The notes: generated by a model not told the origin, from the letters alone. A DNA stretch of 64,000 bases from Flavobacterium buctense (GCF_014486695.1 NZ_JACTAB010000001.1:248001-312000), one strand, 5' to 3'. Positions 42,887 to 52,676 are shown, counted from the first letter of the stretch. A program made the numbers and translations.

Positions 42887-43887
42887 TGATGAAAGAAGTG
42901 AGTTTTTTAAATCCTGAATTTTTCTGGTTGTTTTTATTGCTTCCGGCGGCTCTAGCATGGCAGTTTTGGAAAAGAAAACAATCGGCGACTTTAATAATAA
43001 GTTCCGTTAGAGGTTTTAAAACCGAAAAATCATTGGCAGCCCAATTAAAACCATATTTGTTTGTACTGCGATTATTGGCGTTAAGTGCATTAATTATTGC
43101 AATGGCGCGACCGCGAAAAGTTGACATCAGTAGCCAAACTAAATCGACTAAAGGAGTTGATATTGTCATGGCAATCGACGTTTCCGGCAGTATGTTGGCC
43201 AAAGATTTAAAGCCTAATCGTATGGAAGCTTTAAAAAAAGTGGCCGAAAACTTTGTCTCCGGCAGACCCAATGACCGAATCGGAATTGTGGTTTACGCTT
43301 CTGAAGCTTATACCAAAACACCGGTTACCAGTGATAAAGCCATTGTTCAAGACGCCATTAGAAGCATTAAATACGACAACGTTTTACAAGACGGAACCGG
43401 AATCGGAATGGGATTAACCACAGCGGTGAATCGTTTGAAAGACAGCAAAGCGAAAAGCAAAGTAATCATTCTTTTAACCGACGGGGTAAACAATGCCGGA
43501 TTTATAGAACCCGAAACCGCTTCGCAAATTGCCAAAGAATACGGAATTAAAGTGTATACGATAGGAATTGGAACCAATGGCGACGCGATGTTTCCCTATG
43601 CCTATGCACCCAACGGTGGCTTTTTATTCCGAATGATGCCGGTGGAAATCGATGTGGCTTTGTTAAAAACCATAGCCAGAAATACCGGTGGAAAATATTT
43701 CAGAGCCAATAACAATAGTAAACTGGAAGCCATTTATAACGAAATCAACAAACTGGAAACCACCGAAATTCAAGAACTGAAATTCTATGATTATGATGAA
43801 AAATTCAGGCCCTTTGTTTGGATTGCCGGCCTCTTGCTCTTGTTAGAATTCGGATTGCGAAATACAGTTTACAGAAGTTTTATTTAA
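42886..43887 (+). CDS. batA: BatA, VWA-domain membrane protein
   Basis: 333 residues. Two N-terminal transmembrane helices, a von Willebrand A domain with MIDAS site IDVSGSM near residue 98 and VVYASEAYTKTPVTSD, and a C-terminal helix (FVWIAGLLLLLEFGL). Two ATGs lie in a row at 42886 and 42889. Part of the Bat aerotolerance group, which supports the cell envelope under stress; mechanism unsettled. Confidence 0.93.
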   Translation: MMKEVSFLNPEFFWLFLLLPAALAWQFWKRKQSATLIISSVRGFKTEKSLAAQLKPYLFVLRLLALSALIIAMARPRKVDISSQTKSTKGVDIVMAIDVSGSMLAKDLKPNRMEALKKVAENFVSGRPNDRIGIVVYASEAYTKTPVTSDKAIVQDAIRSIKYDNVLQDGTGIGMGLTTAVNRLKDSKAKSKVIILLTDGVNNAGFIEPETASQIAKEYGIKVYTIGIGTNGDAMFPYAYAPNGGFLFRMMPVEIDVALLKTIARNTGGKYFRANNNSKLEAIYNEINKLETTEIQELKFYDYDEKFRPFVWIAGLLLLLEFGLRNTVYRSFI

Positions 43888-43909
43888 TTACGAGTTAAAA
43901 GAATATCAT

Positions 43910-43952
43910 GTCAAAAGATTTAATTCATAATTTAAAATTTTTAATTCATAAT
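43910..43952. repeat. Intergenic word array, ATTCATAATTT type
   Basis: TTTAATTCATAATTTAAAAT followed by TTTTAATTCATAATTGAA: two direct copies of TTTAATTCATAAT in the gap between batA and batB. Confidence 0.55.
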
Positions 43953-44995
43953 TGAATATGTACGAGTTAGAAGAAAAAGGGTATTTGTATTTCTTGATTG
44001 CCATTCCGGTATTGGCGATGCTTTTCTTGTACGTACAATACTGGAAAAGGAAAAAACAACGAGAATTTGGCGATTTGGATTTATTGAAAAAATTAAGTCC
44101 CGAAAAATCTATTTTTAAACCCGTTTTGAAGTTGATTGTATTTCTTTTGGCTTTGACTTGTTTAATTATTGGTTTAGTCAATCCAAAAATGGGAACCAAA
44201 ATAGAAACCGTAAAACGAGAAGGAATCGATATTGTTTTTGCCATTGATGTTTCGAAAAGTATGTTGGCCGAAGACGTAGCGCCAAGTCGATTAGAAAAAA
44301 GTAAACAATTGGTCTCTCAAATCATTAATAATCTGGGCAGCGACCGAATCGGAATTGTAGCCTATTCCGGAAGTGCTTTTCCGGTTTTACCGATAACTAC
44401 CGATTATAGCGTAGCCAAAATGTTTTTGCAAAGCATGAATCCGGGCATGATTTCCTCGCAAGGAACTTCGATAGACCAAGCGATAAACTTGGCTACGACA
44501 TTTATTGACAAAAAAGACAAAACCAATAAGTTATTAATTATAATCAGCGACGGCGAAGATCATTCTGAAAGTTCCCTTAATGCTGCAGAAGAAGCTAAAA
44601 AATTAGGCTTGAAAATCATCACAATTGGTGTTGGAAGTGAAAAAGGCGGTCCCATTCCTTTAAAGAGAAATGGGGTTGTAGAAACTTTCCAAAGAGATCA
44701 AAATGACGAAGTAGTTATAACCAAAAGGAATCCGGATGTTTTAAAAGAAATTGCAAAAGCTACCGGTGGTGGTTATGTCGATGGCAATTCCACTAAAACT
44801 GTTTTAGATTATGTAAAAAATGCTTTAGACAATATTCAAAGAACCGAATTTGAAAGCACACAAATGGCCGATTTCAAATCGCAATTCCAATGGTTTTTAG
44901 GGTTTGGGTTTTTCCTTTTGTTTTTAGATATTTTCTTATTGGAGAAAAAAACCAAATGGGTAGAAAAGATGAATTTATTTAATGAAAAAGAATAA
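43952..44995 (+). CDS. batB: BatB, VWA-domain membrane protein
   Basis: 347 residues. Same layout as BatA: two helices, VWA domain (MIDAS FAIDVSKSM; VAYSGSAFPVLPITTD), C-terminal helix (FLGFGFFLLFLDIFLLE). The annotated start at 43952 reads MNMYELEEKG; the second ATG at 43958 is as likely. The stop codon directly precedes the BatC ATG. Confidence 0.93.
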   Translation: MNMYELEEKGYLYFLIAIPVLAMLFLYVQYWKRKKQREFGDLDLLKKLSPEKSIFKPVLKLIVFLLALTCLIIGLVNPKMGTKIETVKREGIDIVFAIDVSKSMLAEDVAPSRLEKSKQLVSQIINNLGSDRIGIVAYSGSAFPVLPITTDYSVAKMFLQSMNPGMISSQGTSIDQAINLATTFIDKKDKTNKLLIIISDGEDHSESSLNAAEEAKKLGLKIITIGVGSEKGGPIPLKRNGVVETFQRDQNDEVVITKRNPDVLKEIAKATGGGYVDGNSTKTVLDYVKNALDNIQRTEFESTQMADFKSQFQWFLGFGFFLLFLDIFLLEKKTKWVEKMNLFNEKE

Positions 44996-45721
44996 ATGAA
45001 GAAGTTATTGATTTATAGTTTACTGCTAATTTCCTTTTTGGCGAAAGCCCAAGAAAAAGGAAAAGATAAAAATTTGCCCAGAGGAAACGAATCTTTTGTA
45101 GAGAAAAAATATGCTGATGCTGAAGCAGAATACCGAATTTCCGAATCCAAAAACCCCAAAAAATCGATCGCGCCTTATAACTTAGGGAATGCTGTTTACC
45201 GTCAGAATCAGAATAATGAAGCCAAATACCATTATGCCAAAGCGTTGAAAAATGCCAAAACGAAAACTGAAAAACACCAAGCGTTTCATAATATCGGAAA
45301 CACTTTGATGAAAAATAAAGATTATTCCGGCGCCGTGGAAGCTTATAAAAACGCTTTGCGCAATAATCCGGCAGATGATCAAACCCGCTACAATTATGCT
45401 TTGGCTAAAAAAATGCTAAAAGACAATCCGCCCAAAAAGAACGACGATAAAAGCAAAGACAAAAAGAACCAAAAGGAAGACGAAAAGAAAAAGAAAGACA
45501 ATAAAGACAAAGACAAGGACAAAAAAGGGCAAAACGATAAAGACAAAAAAGAAGACAAAGAAAAAAATCAAGGAAAACCTCAACCACAACCGGGCGGAAT
45601 TTCCAAACAGCGCTTAGAGAATTTATTAGATGCTGTAAACAACGAAGAGAAAAAAGTGCAGGATAAAGTCAACAAACAAAAAGTGCAAGCCAATCCGAAA
45701 AAAGCGGAAAAAGATTGGTAA
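44996..45721 (+). CDS. batC: BatC, TPR protein
   Basis: 241 residues. Signal peptide ending AKAQ, three TPR units (about 30-140), then a very charged Lys/Asp stretch (about 145-200; KDKDKDKKGQNDKDKK) and a PQPQPGG turn before a helix. It probably bridges BatA/B in the periplasm. The low-complexity Lys/Asp stretch is rich in AAA/GAC codons and could vary in length between strains. Confidence 0.9.
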   Translation: MKKLLIYSLLLISFLAKAQEKGKDKNLPRGNESFVEKKYADAEAEYRISESKNPKKSIAPYNLGNAVYRQNQNNEAKYHYAKALKNAKTKTEKHQAFHNIGNTLMKNKDYSGAVEAYKNALRNNPADDQTRYNYALAKKMLKDNPPKKNDDKSKDKKNQKEDEKKKKDNKDKDKDKKGQNDKDKKEDKEKNQGKPQPQPGGISKQRLENLLDAVNNEEKKVQDKVNKQKVQANPKKAEKDW

Positions 45722-45815
45722 TATTTAGGAGCGAATTTTAAAATTTCGTTAAATAACAACCTAGAAAACAAAGACTTTACCAACTTTGTGGGTCGAAATA
45801 AATGATAAAAGGAAA

Positions 45816-47582
45816 ATGAAAAAGGGAATTGTTTTATTACTCTTATTGTTCGCAAGTTCGCTTGTGGCACAAGTTCAATTTGAGGCCAAAGTGAGCAAAA
45901 ATTCATTGGGTATCAACGAAAGATTGCGCATTGAATTCAATATGAATGCCGACGGCGATAATTTTGTAGCACCGGCTTTTGAAAGTTCAGGTTTTAGGAT
46001 TGTTGGCGGACCAAGTCAATCGGTAAGTCAATCCTGGATTAACGGTAAAAGTACCTTCCAAAAATCTTACATCTACATTTTATTGCCTACTCAAAAAGGA
46101 CAATTGACCATCAAACAAGCGTCAATTGAAATCAACGGACAGATTTATAAAACTTCTCCGGTAAAGATCAATGTAACCAATGCTGTAGAATTACCCAAAG
46201 ACCCAAACGAAGCACCGTCTATTTCAGCAGATGACAATATCTACTTAGTGGCTGACATATCGAAAGCCAATCCCTATTTAAATGAACCAATTACTGTGGT
46301 TTACAAATTGTATTTCAGTTACAACATTGGAATTTCTAATTGGCGTGAATTGAACAAACCTAAATACAATGATTTTTGGAGTCAAAATATCGATATCAAA
46401 CAACTCAAAGCCGAAGACGGTATGTTTAAAGGCGAGCGTTATCGTTATGTGATTTTAAGAAAAACCGTTTTATACCCACAGAAATCGGGTAAATTAGAAA
46501 TCGAACCGCTCTCTTTAGATATCGATTGTCAAGTACCAACCAACCGAAGAAATTTTTGGGGCCAACCTCTGATGGTTGATGACAGCAAACGTGTTTCAGC
46601 CGGTAGCAAAGTCATCAATGTAAAACCATTACCTGAGTCCGGAAAACCGGAAGATTTCAGCGGTGCTGTAGGTCGATTTGACTTTCAAGTAAAACCTTCT
46701 AAAACCGTGCTGAAAAATGGTGAATCTTTTGATTTGAACATAAGTGTAGTTGGAACCGGAAACCTAAAATTGTTCACTTTACCGAAACCTATTTTGCCTT
46801 CCGCATTAGAAATGTATGATCCGGTACACGATGAAAATGTCAATACACCATTAACTGGAATGTCGGGAAGAATTTCAGACAAATACACCATTATACCACA
46901 ATATAAGGGCAATTATCAAATCAAGCCCATGAGTTTTACTTATTTCGATTTGCCTTCCGGTAGGTATAAAACCATTACTTCAAAACCAATAACAATCAAT
47001 GTTATGGACGGTCCAAGTATAGCATCCACCGAAAAAACAAACCCAAATGAAGTAGCCAAAACCAAAGTTGAAGTGACTAAATCATTTGCCTATAACAAAC
47101 AAAAAACGGCTTTGAAATCGATGGAGAAAGAAGATTTCTTGGGTTCAGGATTGTTCTATTCTTTGGTATTTTTACCGTTTTTAGCCATACCTTTATTGAT
47201 TGTCGGAAAACGAAGAAAAGAAGCTTCTGATAATGATGTGGTTGGTAATAAAATCAAAAAATCGAATGCATTGGCGAAGAAATATTTGGGTGATGCCAAA
47301 AAACATTTGGGTCACAAAGAGCCTTTTTATATCGCTTTAGAAAAAGCTATGCACAATTTCCTGAAAGCCAAATTAAACATTGAAACTTCAGAAATGAGTA
47401 AAGAAAAAATATCCGAAATTTTACAATCAAGAAGCGCAAATGCAGAGACGATATCTGAATTTATAGCTTTAACCGAAAACTGTGAATTTGCCCGATATGC
47501 GCCTTCTTCAGAAACCGCGATTCAATTAGATTATGACAAAGCGGTGAGTATTATTTCTGCCTTGGAAAAACAAATTAAATAA
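45816..47582 (+). CDS. batD: BatD, oxygen-tolerance family membrane protein
   Basis: 588 residues from the ATG at 45816, which begins a good signal peptide (MKKGIVLLLLLFASSLVAQ); an open frame begins at 45786 but adds ten residues before it. Several Ig-like beta domains (about 20-440) are followed by a transmembrane helix (FYSLVFLPFLAIPLLIVG) and a cytoplasmic tail. Typical of the BatD/oxygen tolerance family. Eight bp before batE. Confidence 0.9.
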   Translation: MKKGIVLLLLLFASSLVAQVQFEAKVSKNSLGINERLRIEFNMNADGDNFVAPAFESSGFRIVGGPSQSVSQSWINGKSTFQKSYIYILLPTQKGQLTIKQASIEINGQIYKTSPVKINVTNAVELPKDPNEAPSISADDNIYLVADISKANPYLNEPITVVYKLYFSYNIGISNWRELNKPKYNDFWSQNIDIKQLKAEDGMFKGERYRYVILRKTVLYPQKSGKLEIEPLSLDIDCQVPTNRRNFWGQPLMVDDSKRVSAGSKVINVKPLPESGKPEDFSGAVGRFDFQVKPSKTVLKNGESFDLNISVVGTGNLKLFTLPKPILPSALEMYDPVHDENVNTPLTGMSGRISDKYTIIPQYKGNYQIKPMSFTYFDLPSGRYKTITSKPITINVMDGPSIASTEKTNPNEVAKTKVEVTKSFAYNKQKTALKSMEKEDFLGSGLFYSLVFLPFLAIPLLIVGKRRKEASDNDVVGNKIKKSNALAKKYLGDAKKHLGHKEPFYIALEKAMHNFLKAKLNIETSEMSKEKISEILQSRSANAETISEFIALTENCEFARYAPSSETAIQLDYDKAVSIISALEKQIK

Positions 47583-47590
47583 GTAGCAAC

Positions 47591-48334
47591 ATGAACAAAT
47601 TACTCTTTATTTTGCTATTCGTTTCCCAAATCATTTGGGCACAAACGCCTTTTGAACAAGGCAATCAATACTACCAAAAAGAAAATTACCAAGCTGCAAT
47701 TAACAGTTTTGAAAGTATTGTCAATGCGGGAAAAGAATCAGCAGAAGTGTATTTTAATTTGGGTAATGCTTACTACAAATTGCATAAAGTTGCTCCGGCT
47801 ATTTACAATTATGAAAAAGCATTATTACTTAGTCCGAATGACGAAGAAATTAAAACCAATTTAGATTTCGCCCGAAAAATGACCATTGACGACATCAAAG
47901 TCATTCCGAAAGTTGGGTTTCAAAAACTGATTTCCGATTTTACTTCGAAATATTATTATGATACTTGGGCATGGATTGCCGTGGCTTTTGCTTTCTTGTT
48001 TTTGGCTTTTTTTGCCGGATATTATTTTTCAAAAAAAACCATTCTAAAACGCATTTTCTTTTTTGGAATGTTTGGTTGGTTGGCCGGGATTGGCCTTAGC
48101 GCAGCATCGGGATTTTATGAAAAAAACAGAATAAACAATGAAAAGCCTGCCATCATTTTTGCCGAATCTACTGCTTTAAAAAACGAGCCAAAAGTGAATA
48201 GCCAAGAGGCAACCGTATTACACGAAGGCACAAAAGTCTACATCTTAGAAAGCATAGCCAACTGGAAAAAAGTGGAACTCACCGACGAAACTACCGGTTG
48301 GATTGAAGACAGTGCGATTAAGGAGATTAAATAG
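47591..48334 (+). CDS. batE: BatE, TPR and SH3-like protein
   Basis: 247 residues. Signal peptide ending IIWAQ, TPR units (about 20-95), two transmembrane helices (WIAVAFAFLFLAFFAGYYF; FFFGMFGWLAGIGLSAASG) and a C-terminal SH3-like domain (AIIFAESTALKNEP, TKVYILESIANWKKVEL, TGWIEDSAI). Last gene of the Bat operon. Confidence 0.9.
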   Translation: MNKLLFILLFVSQIIWAQTPFEQGNQYYQKENYQAAINSFESIVNAGKESAEVYFNLGNAYYKLHKVAPAIYNYEKALLLSPNDEEIKTNLDFARKMTIDDIKVIPKVGFQKLISDFTSKYYYDTWAWIAVAFAFLFLAFFAGYYFSKKTILKRIFFFGMFGWLAGIGLSAASGFYEKNRINNEKPAIIFAESTALKNEPKVNSQEATVLHEGTKVYILESIANWKKVELTDETTGWIEDSAIKEIK

Positions 48335-48336
48335 TT

Positions 48337-48440
48337 TTCAGTCGCAGTCACAGTTTTCAGTTTACATTGGTTTTCAATAACTATCTTTGCCGACTGACGT
48401 TATGAACTTATAATTCATAACTCATAATTCATAACTCAAA
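48337..48440. repeat. Two intergenic word arrays after batE
   Basis: First CAGTCGCAGTCACAGTTTTC with AG (48340-48361), then after a plain stretch TATAATTCATAACTCATAAT with TCATAACTC (48410-48438). Two unlike words in one gap. Confidence 0.65.
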
Positions 48441-48442
48441 AA

Positions 48443-48799
48443 ATGTCAAGAGACGAACAATTAAAACAACGCTGGGATAAAGTCGTTACCATTCTTTCCA
48501 ATCAATTTGCGGAAGGAGATTTACTCGACTTAGACGCTATTATATACCTAATCGGAGTGCAAGAACTCGGGAAAGTGCACCAAACTTTCAAAAAAGACGA
48601 AAAACTCAACCTGATGCACATCGCCATCTGTCGTTTGCTCGAGCCTTATGGTTACTACGAATTTGACTATGTTGACAAAGAAGGTTGGCCGCATTACAAT
48701 GTCAAAGAAGCATTACCGCCGTTAAAAGCCGGAGAACAATCGGTTTTGATGAAAGAAGCGATTGTGAATTACTTTTTAGAACGAGAAGTAATAGAATAG
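48443..48799 (+). CDS. Conserved small protein of unknown function
   Basis: 118 residues, soluble and mixed alpha/beta, no signal peptide. Features: DEQLKQRWDKVVTILSNQFA at the start, then AIIYLIGVQELGKVH and EPYGYYEFDYVDKEGWPHYN. I have seen no named domain. The start codon directly follows a word array. Lies between the Bat operon and pheS. Confidence 0.7.
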   Translation: MSRDEQLKQRWDKVVTILSNQFAEGDLLDLDAIIYLIGVQELGKVHQTFKKDEKLNLMHIAICRLLEPYGYYEFDYVDKEGWPHYNVKEALPPLKAGEQSVLMKEAIVNYFLEREVIE

Positions 48800-48821
48800 C
48801 ATTTGGTCTAGGTTTTTCATT

Positions 48822-48862
48822 AAAAACTTCCAACTTCCAACTCCTAACTTCCAACTTTTCCC
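48822..48862. repeat. Intergenic word array, ACTTCCA type
   Basis: AAAACTTCCAACTTCCAACT followed by CCTAACTTCCAACTTTTCCC: four to five direct copies of AACTTCC, directly before the pheS -7 element. Confidence 0.7.
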
Positions 48863-48870
48863 TAAATTTG
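48863..48870 (+). promoter_or_regulatory. -7 element of pheS
   Basis: TAAATTTG followed by CAC, 19 bases before the ATG. The array at 48822-48862 occupies the place of the -33 element. Confidence 0.5.
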
Positions 48871-48889
48871 CACCTTCAAAGTACGACCG

Positions 48890-49909
48890 ATGATAGATAA
48901 GATTAAAGAACACATAGAAGAAGCTAAAGCCTTCAATACCAAAAATAAAGAAGCTTTAGAAAATTTCCGTATCAAATATTTGGGCAGCAAAGGCTTGTTG
49001 AAAGAGCTTTTCACCGAATTCAAAAATATCCCGAACGACCAGAAAAAAGACTTCGGACAAGTAATCAATACCCTGAAAACCGTTGCGGAAGAAAAAGTAA
49101 AAGCGATTCAGGAAGAATTGGAAAGCAAAGAAGAAGTCAAAGGTTTCTATGGCGATTTAACGCGTCCGGCGGAACCGGCGATTATTGGTTCGCGTCATCC
49201 TATTTCCATAGTAAAAAACCAAATCATCGATATTTTCTCTACCATCGGATTCAATGTTTCTGAAGGTCCGGAAATCGAAGACGACTGGCATAACTTCACC
49301 GCTTTGAACTTACCCGAATACCATCCGGCAAGAGATATGCAAGACACATTTTTCATCCAAACCAATCCCGATGTATTGTTAAGAACGCATACCTCATCGG
49401 TTCAGGTTAGATACATGGAAAACAACAAACCACCCATTCGTACCATTTCACCGGGAAGAGTGTTCCGTAACGAAGCGGTTTCATCTCGCTCGCACTGTAT
49501 TTTCCACCAGGTTGAAGGTTTGTATATAGACAAAGACGTTTCATTTGCCGATTTAAAGCAAACGCTTTTATATTTCACCAAAGAAATGTTTGGCAAGTCC
49601 AAAATCCGTTTGAGACCAAGTTATTTCCCATTTACTGAACCAAGTGCTGAGGTTGATATTTATTGGGGATTAAAAACCGAAACCGATTACCGCATCACGA
49701 AAGGAACCGGTTGGTTAGAAATCATGGGTTGCGGAATGGTAGATCCCAATGTTTTGAAAAACTGTGGTATCAACCCCGAAGAATACAATGGTTTTGCCTT
49801 TGGAATGGGCATTGAGCGCATTGCCATGTTATTGTACCAAATCGGCGACATCAGAATGTTTTATGAAAACGATGTTCGTTTCTTGGAGCAGTTTAAGTCG
49901 AGTATATAA
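48890..49909 (+). CDS. pheS: Phenylalanyl-tRNA synthetase alpha chain
   Basis: 339 residues. N-terminal coiled coil (about 1-90), motif 1 near [11 protein letters not shown], motif 2 [21 protein letters not shown] and motif 3 [14 protein letters not shown]. It forms the alpha2beta2 enzyme with PheT, which is not in the window. Confidence 0.97.
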   Translation: MIDKIKEHIEEAKAFNTKNKEALENFRIKYLGSKGLLKELFTEFKNIPNDQKKDFGQVINTLKTVAEEKVKAIQEELESKEEVKGFYGDLTRPAEPAIIGSRHPISIVKNQIIDIFSTIGFNVSEGPEIEDDWHNFTALNLPEYHPARDMQDTFFIQTNPDVLLRTHTSSVQVRYMENNKPPIRTISPGRVFRNEAVSSRSHCIFHQVEGLYIDKDVSFADLKQTLLYFTKEMFGKSKIRLRPSYFPFTEPSAEVDIYWGLKTETDYRITKGTGWLEIMGCGMVDPNVLKNCGINPEEYNGFAFGMGIERIAMLLYQIGDIRMFYENDVRFLEQFKSSI

Positions 49910-49913
49910 ATAA

Positions 49914-49985
49914 AAGTCAAAAGGGATAAGCGAAAAGACATAAGAACTTTTACTTATCCCTTATTACTAATCCCTTTTCCCTTAC
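49914..49985. repeat. Intergenic word array, GGGATAAG type
   Basis: AAGGGATAAG (49921-49930) and its exact inverse CTTATCCCTT (49953-49962) with weaker copies on both sides (ACTAATCCCTTTTCCC). The same word returns at 53981-54045. Confidence 0.75.
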
Positions 49986-49986
49986 A

Positions 49987-50394
49987 ATGAAAGCAGACAT
50001 CACCATTCCCAAAGTAGAAAACGTATTCCTGGCGGCCGTGCAGGAATGGAGTGATGATTTTATGGATAAGGTTTGGCATGTTTATTTGGTCAACGATTCT
50101 GACTACGATTTAGACAGCGTAATGGTCGTTTCCAAAGCTTTTGGCACCATTGATGGCGAAATGAAAAAAACGGCGCTCTTACGTCATGCCTTTATGCAAG
50201 TGCCTTCGGTTTCTGTGGCCAAAATAGAAATGATAGAAAACAACGTACTTCGTTTGAACAACGAGTTTATGGTCACATACTTTATTGGAAGTACTTTATA
50301 CGACAAGAAATTCATCTTCAAAGCGCAATCCATCACTCCGGATTATGTGGAAGAAGTGCCGATTTTATTTGTGGATGGTGTTATCGCAAGATAG
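49987..50394 (+). CDS. Conserved small protein of unknown function
   Basis: 135 residues, soluble, beta-rich (VWHVYLVNDSDYDLDSVMVV, FMVTYFIGSTLYDKKFIFKA). No domain recognised. It starts 77 bp after pheS, within the same word-array context, and is convergent with the small membrane protein gene next to it (end to end, no gap). Confidence 0.68.
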   Translation: MKADITIPKVENVFLAAVQEWSDDFMDKVWHVYLVNDSDYDLDSVMVVSKAFGTIDGEMKKTALLRHAFMQVPSVSVAKIEMIENNVLRLNNEFMVTYFIGSTLYDKKFIFKAQSITPDYVEEVPILFVDGVIAR

Positions 50395-50613
50395 CTATTG
50401 ATTGTTTTGTTGTTTTACTTTTTGTTTCCAGTTGACATAACCTAAAACAAAAACTCCAACCAAAATAAAAACCAAAGCCCTAAAATAAAAAGCGGGAGCA
50501 GAAAGTTGAACCATTAAAGGTTTCTCTTGAATTTCAAATAGTACATTAAAGACCGACATAAAAATTCCCCAAAAAGCACCGGTTTTGATTTGGTATTGCC
50601 ATCTTTCACTCAT
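50395..50613 (-). CDS. Small two-helix membrane protein
   Basis: 72 residues with two probable transmembrane helices (FWGIFMSVFNVLFEI and FRALVFILVGVFVLGYV) and a basic end (WKQKVKQQNNQ). Unknown function. Separated from gpsA by one base, so co-transcribed. Confidence 0.65.
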   Translation of the reverse strand: MSERWQYQIKTGAFWGIFMSVFNVLFEIQEKPLMVQLSAPAFYFRALVFILVGVFVLGYVNWKQKVKQQNNQ

Positions 50614-50614
50614 C

Positions 50615-51610
50615 TTAGTCTAGTTTATCGGTTAGTTTTTTGAATACTTTCTTAGCCTCTTTACCTTCATATAAAACTTCATATACTGCATCAATAATGG
50701 GTGTCTTCGCTTTGTATTCTTGGTTTAGTTTGTAGGCACTTTTTACGGCATAATAGCCTTCAGCCACCATACTCATTTCCATTTGAGCGGCTTGAACCGT
50801 ATACCCTTTTCCAATCATATTCCCGAACATTCGGTTTCTTGAAAACACGGAATAACCCGTTACCAATAAATCGCCTAAATAAGCCGAGTTGTTGATATTT
50901 CGTTTCATCTTGTGCACTTTTCGGATAAACTTTTTCATCTCGCGAATGGCATTGCTCATAATCACCGACTGGAAGTTATCGCCATAGCCTAAACCATGGG
51001 CAATTCCGGCAGCTATGGCATAAATATTTTTCAACATAGCGGCATATTCGGTTCCGATAATATCGTCTGAAATTTTGGTTTTAATGAAATGACAGCTCAA
51101 ATTATTAGCGACCACTTTGGCTTTTTTTGGATCAGCACAGGCAATAGTTAAATAAGATAATCTTTCTAAAGCCACTTCTTCCGCATGACACGGACCGGTT
51201 ATTACACCAATATTGTCGTATGGAATATCAAAATTTTTATGGAAATGTTCCCCTACAATTAAGAAAGTCTCAGGCACAATTCCCTTAATCGCAGAGAAGA
51301 TTACTTTGCCTTTCAAATCAACCGTTAACTTTTCTAATTCTTTGCTCAAAAAAGCTGACGGGATTGCAAAAATTAAATAATCGGCATAAGCCACAGCTTC
51401 ATTTATATCATTGGTCAGTTTTAATTTTTTGATATCGAACTCAACTGAACTTAAATAATTTGGATTATGTTTCTCGGTTTTTAAATGGTCTATAGCCGAT
51501 TGGCTTCTCATATACCAAGCAATTTCATCAAGGTTTACACAAAGCATTTTTGCAATAGCAGTAGCCCAACTTCCGCCACCGATTACTGCAAATTTTGGAG
51601 AATCATTCAT
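50615..51610 (-). CDS. gpsA: Glycerol-3-phosphate dehydrogenase [NAD(P)+]
   Basis: 331 residues. NAD site GGGSWATAIAKM, the GPCHAEEVA motif and the catalytic segment KNIYAIAAGIAHGLGYGDN. It makes sn-glycerol 3-phosphate for phospholipids. Confidence 0.96.
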   Translation of the reverse strand: MNDSPKFAVIGGGSWATAIAKMLCVNLDEIAWYMRSQSAIDHLKTEKHNPNYLSSVEFDIKKLKLTNDINEAVAYADYLIFAIPSAFLSKELEKLTVDLKGKVIFSAIKGIVPETFLIVGEHFHKNFDIPYDNIGVITGPCHAEEVALERLSYLTIACADPKKAKVVANNLSCHFIKTKISDDIIGTEYAAMLKNIYAIAAGIAHGLGYGDNFQSVIMSNAIREMKKFIRKVHKMKRNINNSAYLGDLLVTGYSVFSRNRMFGNMIGKGYTVQAAQMEMSMVAEGYYAVKSAYKLNQEYKAKTPIIDAVYEVLYEGKEAKKVFKKLTDKLD

Positions 51611-51632
51611 GAATAGTAACTTTAATTATGCC

Positions 51633-51640
51633 CAAAAATA
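51633..51640 (-). promoter_or_regulatory. -7 element of gpsA
   Basis: TATTTTTG followed by GGC on the minus strand, 22 bases before the ATG. Confidence 0.45.
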
Positions 51641-51690
51641 CTCAATTTTAAATGATTAAAGGGGAAGTTTTTAAAATAGCAATCAAGGAA

Positions 51691-51746
51691 AATCATTATT
51701 GACTATTGTTCTAAAAATAATCATTTTTACTATTATTCTTATTTAT
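51691..51746 (+). repeat. 28-bp imperfect direct repeat before a lipoprotein gene
   Basis: AATCATTATTGACTATTGTT (from 51691) and AATCATTTTTACTATTATTC (from 51719), two units in phase just before the shared motif at 51757. Confidence 0.5.
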
Positions 51747-51756
51747 TGACATTTTT

Positions 51757-51780
51757 TATGCATTTCGTCGTTTTTATTAT
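51757..51780 (+). promoter_or_regulatory. Shared upstream motif, copy 1
   Basis: TATGCATTTCGTCGTTTTTA preceded by TTTATTGAC. Matches copies at 52638 and 58728 over about 18-29 bases; upstream of a lipoprotein gene. Confidence 0.6.
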
Positions 51781-51828
51781 TCATTTTAAAGGCAATGTTA
51801 TAAATTAGTATTCCCAAATCTTTTAAAT

Positions 51829-52419
51829 ATGAAAACAAAATTACTTTATCTTTTTGTTGGCGTCATTGCGCTGACATTTGCCTCTTGTGAACAAGACAAT
51901 GTTTCTGAAACGAAACAACTTTCACAATCTAAAAACAACAACAACAATCTTGTGGTCAACACCGTTGGTTTGACGCCCTGTACAGTAGCTAATTTAATGG
52001 CCGGTCAAAATTACGATGCCGGAGACTTAAGCGTTTATTTCGATCTAAATAATGTTTATGTTGAATATACTACTACAGATAATTGGTACATTAGGAAAAC
52101 CCATTTATATGTTGGCAATTGTCAATTAATTCCAAGAAACAATAGTGGAAATCCTATTCCGGGACAATTCCCTATAAGTAATGCACTTTCTAATGGCACT
52201 CAAACAATAACGTATACCATTCCAAAATCTACATTGCCGGCTTGTTTTTGTATTGCCGCTCATGCGGAAGTATATCGTTTACAAAATGGAACTGTTTTTC
52301 AATCAGAAACTGCTTGGGCAGCCGGTGAAAGATTCACTCAAAAAAGTTGGGCAACGTTTTTCAGTGTATGTCAAGATGATTGTTTTGATATTGAAGATTA
52401 CTACTTTGGCAAACCGTAA
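51829..52419 (+). CDS. Secreted lipoprotein, paralogue 1
   Basis: 196 residues. Lipobox TFASCE. Mature domain: FDAGDLSVYFD-type strand (YDAGDLSVYFDLNNVYVEY), WYIRKTHLYVG, conserved Cys residues in LTPCTV and LPACFCIAAHAEVYR, and the end ETAWAAGERFTQKSWATFF. The same layout, down to the Cys positions, is found in the next gene; this ETAW-G-RF-W-FF ending is common in Bacteroidota secreted proteins. Function unknown. Confidence 0.8.
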   Translation: MKTKLLYLFVGVIALTFASCEQDNVSETKQLSQSKNNNNNLVVNTVGLTPCTVANLMAGQNYDAGDLSVYFDLNNVYVEYTTTDNWYIRKTHLYVGNCQLIPRNNSGNPIPGQFPISNALSNGTQTITYTIPKSTLPACFCIAAHAEVYRLQNGTVFQSETAWAAGERFTQKSWATFFSVCQDDCFDIEDYYFGKP

Positions 52420-52440
52420 AAAATAATTCACAGCATGCTA

Positions 52441-52470
52441 AAAACCAGCTTTAATCAAGTTGGTTTTTTT
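52441..52470 (+). terminator. Terminator after paralogue 1
   Basis: AAAACCAGCTT, loop TAATC, AAGTTGGTTTTTTT (one G-T pair). Confidence 0.82.
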
Positions 52471-52637
52471 TATGCTCATTTGTATCATACCTAAAATTTT
52501 CAAGTTTGAGTCACCTATTTTGCTGTTTTAAGCGAAAAACTGACGTTTTTTTAGTAAATCTAACCATGTTAATCTTACAATAAAAAATATTGAAAAATAT
52601 CATTACATTAATCTTTTTCTTATTTTTTATCTTAATT

Positions 52638-52676
52638 TATGCATTTCATCGATTATTTTGCGCACTTTGCAGATTA
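52638..52676 (+). promoter_or_regulatory. Shared upstream motif, copy 2, with a 21-bp direct repeat
   Basis: TATGCATTTCATCGATTATT at 52638; GATTA at 52651-52655 recurs at 52672-52676, exactly two helical turns away. Confidence 0.6.

Noticed and set aside
42804-43271. 155-codon minus-strand frame over the start of batA
   Set aside because: Overlaps well-supported Bat genes, no motif, no leader; a reading-frame shadow.
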